A stretch of DNA of 64,000 nucleotides, taken from NCBI RefSeq assembly GCF_040954645.1, contig NC_092813.1, forward strand, positions 17,028,136-17,092,135. Reading direction: 5' to 3'. This DNA comes from Diabrotica undecimpunctata. Taxonomy: Eukaryota > Arthropoda > Insecta > Coleoptera > Chrysomelidae. This document shows, in pieces, positions 46,200 through 55,326 of this stretch; position 1 is the stretch's first letter; each line of letters starts with the position of its first letter. The notes under the pieces were generated by a model, which worked only from the letters and a program-made list of their open reading frames with translations, ran no database searches and was not told where the DNA came from. The position numbers were made by a program, and so were the translations under genes.

Positions 46200-46562
46200 G
46201 ATTATTTCCCAGCGGTACATCTAAGTCTAACCTTGAACAACGCGATTTCGTTGGTTGTACGAACGTCTACAGTGTTTTGTTTGGATTTTCGTAGAGACCT
46301 TACTAGTAGCCTCTGTTTTGCTTTCCCCCACAAAACAACCAAGACTGCAAGAGAAAAAAAACGGCGGCATAATTTTAGCGTTTCTTCGGAAATAACATTG
46401 TCCAATAGAAGAAATCACTGGCCAAAATTTGATGATCGAAGGGGAAGATGTGAAGTTTGTAGTATGAACAAAATACAATCTAAACCGATGTCAATTTGCT
46501 CTTTATGTAAAGTTTTTTATGTATTAACCAAAATAAGAACTGTTTCATATACTATTAGATAA
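46200..46562 (+). pseudogene. piggyBac-like transposase C-terminal fragment, third family
   Basis: The frame from 46233 gives LDFRRDLTSSLCFAFPHK, basic REKKRRHNFSVSSE, NHWPKFDDRRGRCEVC and MSICSLCK. That is the segment after the DDE domain and the C-terminal cysteine finger of PGBD proteins (H-W-P, then C-x2-C, C-x2-C). It differs in sequence from the two other piggyBac relics. Confidence 0.7.
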
Positions 46563-47159
46563 ATAATTGAAATGTATAGTTATTATAATATGCTTTAATT
46601 TTTTCTTCCATTTTGAATTTATCACAGGGGTACTTTTTAGTATCATATTGTTTTAGTAACAACACATCAATTATGGAAATTAAATTGTTTAAAATTTATT
46701 AACAAATGTTTATAGGATCTTCTTTTGATTAAAAAAGTATTATCTTTATGATAACAATATCTGGGATATAAGAATGATTCCGGTTACTGGTACTTTTAAG
46801 TACCTCTGGGACTGAAAGTGTTAATATATATTTGCAGATTCATCTAAAAAGGGCAAAATAAAAGGTGTTAAAACTAATAATTTGAGCACAGAAAAACAAG
46901 AAGGATCTATCATTAAACAGGGTTATTGTTTGCAAAAATAAATAGCGACATTTTGATTTTTCTTACTTTGTTTCATAAATTTAATCACTACATCTTCGTT
47001 TTGACAATCAATAAAAAGGCAACATCTATATTTTTATGACTGCCCAGATTTTATATGAACTAGTGCCATTAATCAGCTTTCTTTAATACCCATAGCCAGA
47101 AAAGAATTGAGTTATTTTTATTAAATAGGGGTAAGTGATGACTGAAAGATTTGTAAATT
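46563..47159. other. No clear feature; short palindrome
   Basis: Probably the 3' untranslated part of the piggyBac relic at first. GGTACTTTTAAGTACC near 46788-46803 is a perfect palindrome. No coding similarity. Confidence 0.3.
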
Positions 47160-49530
47160 ATTTCTCTCGGCACTCGAAAAGCCAAAAATATAAGACTGTT
47201 GTTGCGATGGACGTCTCCTTCACATACAGAAAAACACCAGATAGACTTTATACTCGTAAATAGCAGATATAAAAACTCTATAACCTCACTTAAAATTTAT
47301 CCTGGAGTAGATAATAACTCAGACCACAATCCGTTAGTTGCTGACGTGAAAATAAAATTAAAAAGAACTGAACTCAGAAAACAACAACCAAAAACTAATG
47401 TAAGAATGCCAAAAAACGAAGAAATAAAAAACGAATTAAAAAATAACGTGAATGTTAATATGCAAAAAATACTAAGTAAATGACAACAAACAAATTATGG
47501 ATGTAAATAAAAAGTGGTGTAATATAAAAAACACATTACTGAAACCAGCTCAAAAAAGTTTGATACAACATAGGTCAGAGGCTAAAAAACAGTGGACGAC
47601 AGAAGAAATACTATTACAGATAGAAGAAAGAAGGAAATGTAAAGGAAAAAATCTACATGAAGTATAAAGAAAGGAAAAAATCAAAACAGCTAAGGAAATC
47701 TATTAAATGAAACAATGTAAAGAGATAGAAAAACTAGACCCAATCAATCAATCAATCAATCAATATTATTTATTTCATCTGACTTTTACAAGTACTGAAA
47801 TGCGTCAAATACAATCTATGCTTAGTAAAAACTATAAGTACATAAATAAAGTTAACATAAAAACATAACATATACACAAAACATACAAATTGTAAAAATA
47901 AGATATGAGAAATAAGCACAAAAAATAAGCGAAGTGACTGGAATGGGTCGAAATAGAGAGCAAGGACACATAAAAGACAAAAAAGGAGTACTACTAATAG
48001 ATTTACCAGAGAAATTAAGACAACGGGAGGAGTACGTTAGAGAACTTTTCCAAGACGAAAGAAGTGAAATGCAGAAAATACAAGAATTAAAACGTTTAGA
48101 GAGACAGAAGATCACGATAGATGAAATCAAATATGCTATCAAAAACTCTAAAGACAATATGGCGGCTAGATTAGATGAAATACCAGTAGAACTATTAAAA
48201 CTAGTAAACGAGAATAATTTAGAAATATTGACAGATTTATTTAACACGGTGTACGATACGGGAATAATTCCACAAGGGTGGCTGAAGTCAGCTTTTAAAA
48301 CCATCCCTAAAAAAACAAGCAGCAAAATAGTGCTCTGATTATCGAACACTGAGCCTCATTAGTCATACTTTAAAAGTACAGCTGAAAGTAATACATAAGA
48401 GAATATATGAAAGGCTAGAGGAGGATATTAGCGAGACGCAGTTCGGGTTCCGAAATGAAATGGGAACTCAAGAAGGACTATTTGCCATCAACATATTGAT
48501 TCAGCGATGTCGGGATGTAAACGTTGGTGTACACTTGTGCTTTGTTGACTACGAAAAAGCTTTCGATAAAGTAGGAAAGATCTGTAAAAATGAAGAAGAA
48601 GATCAGAAGAAATGAAGATCTGTAAAGTAGTTAGACAGGGATGTGTTTTTTTTCCAAAATTTTCCAAAACACGCTCGATAATATCAAAGCGGGAGTTACC
48701 GTTATCGGAAAATTAATTAACAACTTACGATATGCAGATGACCCTGTGATCATAGCAACGAATATAGAAGATCTACAACATCGTATCGGAAGCTTAAATA
48801 TGAATAGTGCTAAGATGGGAATTACTATAAACGCTAATAAAACGAGGTACATGCTAATTACAAAAAGACCACAAAATATACATCACCTATTGACAATAAA
48901 TGGTAACGTGATAGAACAAGTAGAAAAATATCAGTACTTGGGAACTTTGATCAATGAAATAAATGATCATACTGCAGAAATGAACAGGCGAATAGAGATT
49001 GCCAGATCAGCATTTATACGAATGAAGCCACTCCAAAGATGCAAAAATCTAAATTTGGAGATCAGACTACGTACCATTTGCTGTTATATATTTTCAATAT
49101 TATTATATGGAGCTGAGACTTGCACATTAAAAAAATGCAATTTAAAAAGAATCGAGGCTTTCGAACTGTGGTTATATCGCAGAGTATTAAAAATATCATG
49201 GACTGATAGAATTTCAAATAAAGAAGTACTGGAGAGGGTTGGTAAATAAACAGAACTAATCACCACTATACAAACCAGAAAACTGGAATACCTAGACCAC
49301 GTGATGACGGGACCAAAATATGAAATTTTGAGACTCATAATACAGGGAAAGATTCAAGGAAGAAGATCTGTTGGCTAAAGGCAGAATTTCATGGTTGAAG
49401 AATCTACGTTATTGGTATCAGTGCAGATCGATTGATTTATTTAGAGCAGCAAGTTCAAAAATAAAAAAAGTTATTATGATTGCCAACCTCCGTAGGGAGA
49501 CTGCACTCTAAGAAGAAGAAGAAGAATGAA
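47160..49530 (+). pseudogene. RTE-type non-LTR retrotransposon, largest relic
   Basis: Starts within the endonuclease C-terminus (LLRWTSPSHTEKHQIDFILV, NNSDHNPLVADVKI with S-D-H). 47640-47760 is linker. An insert with an (ATCA)n run at 47745-47766 and ~150 bp of non-coding sequence follows. 47934-48338 continues with MAARLDEIPVELLKL and GIIPQGWLKSAFKTIPKK; about 48345-48560 with LEEDISETQFGFRNEMGTQE and LCFVDYEKAFDKV (RT palm aspartate); VRQGCV near 48630; then 48641-49249 with NNLRYADDPVIIATNIEDLQ (catalytic A-D-D), YQYLGTLINEIND and FELWLYRRVLKISWTDRISN; a TAA at 49247; then the tail to LRRETAL at 49510 and GAAGAAGAAGAAGAA. A piece between AFDKV and VRQGCV is deleted and replaced by GAAGAA-rich sequence. 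Confidence 0.87.
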
Positions 49531-49568
49531 ATGTTCTTACAAAAGAATTTAAAGCCATTATACAACAT

Positions 49569-49578
49569 ATTTTGGAAT

Positions 49579-49581
<3 letters not shown>
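49569..49581. repeat. Target-site duplication of the jockey-type insertion, left copy
   Basis: ATTTTGGAATAAT here and at 50918-50930. The undisrupted version ATTTTGGAATAATGACTC is at about 63936-63953. Confidence 0.92.
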
Positions 49582-49614
<33 letters not shown>

Positions 49615-50917
49615 TAACATTTAAGATTTTTACAATCTGTTTTGCAGTGAAAACAATAAGTAAAATTTTTTGTCTTTACATGACAGAGAGATGTAAGGTC
49701 CAGTGACCAAATCATCACGACACAAATTGGCTTTTTACCGGTAGGATGCGCACATACACTGATACGCGAGCACTAAAAGCGGCACTGATCACAATGGCTG
49801 GGTGCTGTTGAAGGCGTAACTCCCACTGCTGTAGGCTCTGTCAGGATAGGTGAGGTAGGTCCAAGGGGTCATGTCGCTTCAATCTCTTCGCTTGTTGGTT
49901 GTTGAGAAGATTGTGTGCCAGGTTATTAGGATGCACCCGCAACCTGTTTTGATATTGTTCAGAAGTTTTTTTGCACTCTTCAGAGACTGTTAGTACCTGA
50001 AGATCTCTATGTATTGCATCATTCTGGATATACCAAGGTGCATTAGCGATTGTTCTCAGAGTTTTGGATTGGAATCTTTGTATTATCATAATATTAGATT
50101 TGCTAGCTGAACCCCAGAGCTGTGAGCCATATGTCCAAATGGGTTTTATTATTGTATTGTATATCAGCAGCTTGTTGTCAATCGATAGGTGAGAGTTTTT
50201 TCCCAACATCCAGTAAAGTTTTCTGTATAAAATTCCCAATTGAAGCCTTTTCGTCCATATATGTTTGGTCCAAGTTAGACGTTTGTCAAGGTGAATACCT
50301 AAGTATTTTACGTCATGCTTTTGGGGCAAAGGATGTCCATTGAGGTTAACTTGTGGACATGTACCTCTTCTTAGAGTGAATGTAATTTGTGTAGATTTTG
50401 AGGGGTTTACTCTAATTCTCCAGAGTTTAAGCCATTCATTTGTTTTGTTCAGATGTAGTTGCAGTCTCTCTGATGCTATTATTGGGTTGCTGTGAGAGGC
50501 CAAGAAAGCAGTATCATCTGCGAATGTTGCAAGCGTTAGGTTATTGCTTATTGGCAAGTCAGCCGTATATATCAGGTACAGAATCGGTCCGAGCACACTA
50601 CCCTGAGGTACACCAGATAGGATGGGGTAGAGTTTTGTATAGGCTTCATTATATTTTACCAGATATCTCCTTTCTGTAAGGTATGATTGAAGCAGTTTAA
50701 AGTAAGGGTAAGGTAAATTTTTCTTTAATTTGTACAGAAGTCCTGTATGCCACACCTTGTCAAAAGCTTGAGAGGCGTCTAAAAAGGCTGCAGTACAATA
50801 TTGCTTGTTCTCGAGACTACTTCTTATTGTTGTGTATAGTGTGTGAACTTGTTCTATTGTACCATGTTGGTTACGAAAACCGAATTGATGGTCAGGAATA
50901 ATGAAGAAGTCAGGAAG
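49582..50917 (-). mobile_element. Jockey-type non-LTR insertion, 5'-truncated, 1,336 bp
   Basis: A poly-T tract of ~32 bases (the minus-strand poly-A tail) starts at 49582. The 5' end is cut within RT coding sequence at 50917. The 13-bp duplication on both sides and the paralogous empty site at the window's right end define the insertion exactly. Confidence 0.95.
49841..50917 (-). CDS. Jockey-type reverse transcriptase, C-terminal part, open frame
   Basis: From the insertion boundary the frame is uninterrupted for ~358 codons: PDHQFGFRNQHGT (fingers), FLDASQAFDKVWH (first catalytic D), LSGVPQGSVLGPILY, ATFADDTAFLAS (F-A-D-D with the second and third D), KYLGIHLDKRLTW and IIKPIWTYGSQLWGSAS, ending at 49841. 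The absence of stops indicates a young insertion. The open frame extends a further 12 codons upstream into target DNA (ATG at 50953), which are not part of the element. The endonuclease is missing, so it cannot move by itself. A 3' untranslated region of ~225 bp follows. Confidence 0.92.
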   Translation of the reverse strand, partial: LPDFFIIPDHQFGFRNQHGTIEQVHTLYTTIRSSLENKQYCTAAFLDASQAFDKVWHTGLLYKLKKNLPYPYFKLLQSYLTERRYLVKYNEAYTKLYPILSGVPQGSVLGPILYLIYTADLPISNNLTLATFADDTAFLASHSNPIIASERLQLHLNKTNEWLKLWRIRVNPSKSTQITFTLRRGTCPQVNLNGHPLPQKHDVKYLGIHLDKRLTWTKHIWTKRLQLGILYRKLYWMLGKNSHLSIDNKLLIYNTIIKPIWTYGSQLWGSASKSNIMIIQRFQSKTLRTIANAPWYIQNDAIHRDLQVLTVSEECKKTSEQYQNRLRVHPNNLAHNLLNNQQAKRLKRHDPLDLPHLS

Positions 50918-50930
50918 ATTTTGGAATAAT
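50918..50930. repeat. Target-site duplication of the jockey-type insertion, right copy
   Basis: ATTTTGGAATAAT, identical to 49569-49581. The flank 50931-50983 matches 63949-64000. Confidence 0.92.
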
Positions 50931-51089
50931 GACTCTCCTAGTAAAATTCTCAAGCAACTTATCTACAACTCAGACTTATATGACAGGTAATGTGATAACA
51001 GACCAACAGATTCCGTTATTTACAAAAACTTACCTTACGTAAATTGCTTAACTAACAATATAATTAAGATTTTGAGTGCAATTCCCAAA

Positions 51090-51092
<3 letters not shown>

Positions 51093-51158
<66 letters not shown>
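51093..51158. repeat. (TA)n tract left of the LTR element
   Basis: Pure AT repeat directly abutting the LTR start; the same kind of tract resumes right after the other LTR at 60179. Confidence 0.95.
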
Positions 51159-51162
<4 letters not shown>

Positions 51163-53841
51163 ATGATATGTGAATGCGATGTAAGAAAACTACAAGTTGC
51201 TCTTATTTACCGGCTAGCTTTATGAAGATAAAAATAACTTTATTTTTATTTTTTTTTTTAAGTTGATTAATTTGTAATATTGATAAATTTAGAAATGCTT
51301 TTAATAAAATTTATTGAACGCCTGAAAATATAAAAAAAAATTTGACAAACATTTATTCTACTCACCTTGTATTCTCTAAATCTCACAGGATACTGCTTTT
51401 TTTATGCAAAGTGAATCTTTTCTATTATTGATAAAAGAAAATTTCGTTTGTTTATCTAAATTATAGAAAGAAACGTGCTGTATTTTGAATTTGAATTTTT
51501 ACTTATTTTTCTTAGAACATGCAGACTCTTAACTCAAGCGAGTTCTGTGACCTGTAGTGCTTGATAAAGAAATACAAAATTATATAAAGCAAAAATCACC
51601 ACACAAGAAGTTTTATTTTTAATATACTGTGCAATTATTCACAAGTGATCAATTAAATATTACACAACGATATCTTGTATAATATAAAAAAATTATTTAA
51701 GATTCTTCCAATAAATAAGCCAATACTTAACCGTTTAATACTAATATGAATGGATTTAGATTTATGACGTAATACAATATTGAAGTAAGTATATGAAATT
51801 AGTGTTTTGTGAAGTTGCAACAAGAAATCCTTGATCTAATACGTGTTTGTTTGTCAAAGTATTTATAACCTCACTTACTATCTTTTTAGAGCGAAAACAA
51901 AGGTTTATAATCCTTCAATTTTTAGTTTAATATCGATTAACTGTTTTGTTTAATGATTTTAGTAAGCAAAGGAAACGGCGAATTATATTTGGTTAATATT
52001 ACAAAAGCGATAATAAAATTTTTGTGAACTTGACTTCAAATTAATTTTTTTTTAGCACAAAGATGATTTAGAATGATATAGGCTGTTTAAAAAGGTAAGA
52101 TTATATCTAAAGAAATTTCAAAACTTGCGTTTAACTTTATTAAAGTTCACTTTCGTCTTTCAGATAATCCCTTCTCTAAAATTTTATGGAAATCTTCAAT
52201 AACAAAGATTGCATCTTTCAGTGACGTCTTCTAATGGATTAGGGCCGCAAAACTATCAGAATTATCTCTCCAATGGTTGAGAAATATTTATAAGTACCCA
52301 AAATGAATTTTAAATGATCTTCAGTCAAAAATAAACACCAAACGGTCTCTTTATTCAGCGAGAATTCAAATGAGTGGAAAAACTCACCTTTCTGGTAGCT
52401 GTTGACCTCTTTATGATGACTGCTAACAATTCCCTTATCGGAAAATATACTGTTAATCTGCAGGCTTTGCTAAAATTTAATCAGAAACGATGGTTTCTTA
52501 TCGGCAAGGTAATTTGAATATACTTTGTTATAATTCAGGACTTTTTCAAGGTTTTTAAAATACATTTGAAAAATTGTGACTGCTGAAAAATCAAAAATTT
52601 CTGGACTCTCGTAACTATTGATTTTCTATCTTTAATTTTTCATTGCTTACCAGATCTCCAAGCATTTTGACAATGTTTTTAAAGATCTGACAGGATTTTT
52701 GTATATTTTTGACATTTATGATTAAAATAAAAAAATATTTTAAATTTTAATAAATTGTTAAATCTTGAGAACTATATTGACTTTTGAAATGAATTGAAAC
52801 AAATACTAGAGAATTTAAGCTTTCTTTTGACATATAATTTCTACAACAAATGATAATTTAAAATATTAAAATTTTTACTAACAAATTTGACATACACCAA
52901 TTTTAACATGAATTAGTTGCTTTTATTTTGCTTTTATTTAATTTTAAAGCTATCTGAAAGCACTTTTGATATTGAATCACTGAGAATTGTCTTCAGATTA
53001 CCTGTTTATTAAAGATTATATCATTCTGAACTCTTATTTATGAGCTATATCCTATTTCACCTAACACGTTTTATTTTCCGAGCTCTACCATGTTAACTGT
53101 ATGTTTACTAACAAATTGAAACTTCTTACTTTGTGAATAAATGACTTAAATATTTTATCTGTTTTAGGACTGTTGAAGATTCTATTGACTTGTATATATT
53201 AGAATTTGGATTATAATAAAAAATGAAATTAATTAATAAATACAAATTTATGGTCTTTATTTCCACTCGATCCGAAGTGGTTTGATATTTGCTTTTTGTA
53301 TCTTTATGTTGTGGCTATATTGGCTTATTCTGTAAGTCTCTCTTACATAAATAATATAATATATATAACGAACAATAACTTAAGTTTAAATCATAATCAA
53401 TTTCATGATCAACAATTGTTTTTGGTTTAAATTTTTTTTTATATATATTTTTTTTTATAATTGAAAAGTGTTTATCAACCAACTATAACTCAGTGGCTAT
53501 AATAACTTACGTATTAAAAGAATCTTATTTCTATTATGCTAAATTTGTTTATAATAAACCAACTGGTTTTAATTATAATAATACTAAAATTATTTTGAAA
53601 ACATTAATTAAATCTGGTGATACAATATAGTCGTTATTGGTTTGTTACATGTCTGTGAATTCTGTTTATTTTTGCTTTTAGTTTCTTTCTTATTGTTGAA
53701 TCTAGTTTCCACTATTAAATTAACAACAATAATACAATTGTTTGAGTTAAATATATATGTGGTATATTCAATATTGTCATTTTGTTTTATGTTCATACTA
53801 TTCATAAAAAAAAACTGTTTAGGAGCTTTAATTTCATAACA
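51159..53841 (-). repeat. 3' LTR (2,683 bp)
   Basis: Matches 57494-60178 almost completely. Differences by eye include positions near 51388 (G/A), 51467 (T/G), 51704 (A/C), 52563 (A/T), 53252-53254, 53313, 53509 and 53707-53710, plus small T-run indels. Much longer than usual LTRs. No protein is recognisable; the small open frame at 53642-53839 occurs in both LTRs but is AT-rich and unconvincing. Confidence 0.93.
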
Positions 53842-54669
53842 ATTCTCCAAAAATTAATATTTCATATTTGACAAGTTTCTTGGCAAATATCAAATATTCA
53901 TTTTTCTTTGACTGGTTTTTGCAAGTTGTGTGATTGTTTCTCTGAACGTCGACACAAGTGTATGTTTGAGTGATTTTATGAATGTGTGATGGTTGAAAAC
54001 AATTAAATTTTTGATTCAGTTGCATATATATGGTATACAATTATGCTGCAGATAGTTTGAATGCTCTCTTTGAAAAAAAATAATAATTAGTTTTGTTCTT
54101 TTAATTTTGCATGTGTAAGCTTAGGTCGCTTTAGTTTGTTTTATTAATGCATGTTTTATTTTGAATATATACAAAAAAATATAGAGTTTAAGTTTTATTT
54201 AAGCACGTGTGAGCTGAATTTTGTGGTTAGAGTGTAAGCTAGTTTGAATGTGACTTTATTTTCATTCAAGTTTTCGTTGAGGGTTGAGTTTATATTCTAC
54301 TTTTGAATCCATTTTATAGTTGTTTTTCTTCCTTGGTTTCTTAGAGTTCTGCCATCTTCGTTTCAAATTTTTCCTCTCCAATCCTTCTTCTGTAATTCCA
54401 TTCCAAGTTTTATTATTATACTGCATAATTATATCATTATAATCTTTCATAATTCATCATAATTCATATTATATTATATATCATATTCATAATCATAATA
54501 TCCGCAATAATTCATATTTCATCATATTTCATATTTCATAAATAGCCACATTATTATTATTATTATTCCATCTTCTGTATCCCATTCATGTCCTTTACTT
54601 AATATAAAAATTAATTGTTTCATTTTATAAATATAACTTAAAATTAATAATGTCTTCTTATTTCTTCAC
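53842..54669 (-). other. Non-coding internal 3' region of the LTR element
   Basis: AT-rich, without recognisable protein. Adjacent to the 3' LTR the minus strand reads TTTTTGGAGAAT, only a weak polypurine tract. 54440-54560 is rich in ATCATATT/ATTCATA repeats. Confidence 0.5.
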
Positions 54670-55017
54670 TTATTGTTCATATTTGTGAATGTCTTTTATG
54701 TTAAAAACTCCTCTAAGATACCCAATCTCAGGATATTTCAATAAATAACTATTTTCTCCATCTTCTGTTTCAACTTCATAAGGTCCCTCCAATGGTGGTA
54801 AAAGTTTGTTACAAATGTTATCTCTATAATTGCTTACCCTATGTGCTCTAATTAATACTAGTTCTCCTTTTTGAAATTTTCGGTTTGTTCTCATCTTCCT
54901 TTTGTTTTGTCTTTTCAAATATTTCTCTCCATTCTTGATGATTCGTAGTTTTACATCTTGACAAATTTGGTCATATTCAGGTTCTATTGAATTGCATACT
55001 ATATTCGGTTGTATCAA
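54670..55017 (-). pseudogene. Integrase C-terminal remnant
   Basis: The frame gives EPEYDQICQDVKLRIIKNGE, then KFQKGELVLIRAHRVSNY, LLPPLEGPYEVETEDGENSY and RGVFNIKDIHKYEQ at the end. This is the C-terminal, DNA-binding part of a gypsy-type integrase (consensus K-G-x-x-V-L, then G-P-Y/F-x-V). The zinc-binding and DDE core domains that should precede it are missing, and the reading frame differs from that of the protease, so a large deletion joined the two near 55010. In a complete element this domain helps integrate the cDNA. Confidence 0.8.
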
Positions 55018-55326
55018 ATAATACTTTTCCCATTATTCCCTTCTTTGCTTCATATAGTTTTTTGTTGTTTGCACCCACTAGATTAACCTTTGGAATTGAA
55101 TAACAATATTTTTGAAAATTTAATTCATTAATAACTTTATTGTCAATTAGTGAAACTTCAGAACCCGTGTCTATTAAAATTTTAACTTGTTTTTGAAAGA
55201 ATTTACCCTGAATTAAAATTAACCCTTGCAAATTTTGATTTTTCTTTTCTTCCCCAAATTTTATGAACTCCCTTGGATGCTCATAGTGACATACGGCCGC
55301 ATTTAGCAGGTGCTTTATTGAAAATT
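54977..55326 (-). CDS. Retroviral-type aspartic protease, read by -1 frameshift from gag
   Basis: The frame that follows a -1 slip at 55321-55327 is open to 54977 (about 115 codons). The active site is KILIDTGSEVSLID (D-T-G), with GQ/GK-rich flanks and LVGANNKKLYEAKKGIMGKV further on, where the flap would be. The second conserved block (I-L-G-x-D) is not evident before the frame ends at the deletion, so the protease is probably truncated. It would process the Gag precursor. It has no convincing start codon of its own, which supports the frameshift mode. Confidence 0.8.

Noticed and set aside
47745..47766. CRISPR-like or regulatory short repeat
   Set aside because: Simple (ATCA)n microsatellite run; no spacers.
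53642..53839. 65-aa frame present in both LTRs
   Set aside because: Preserved only because the LTRs are nearly identical; no similarity to a known protein and poor composition.
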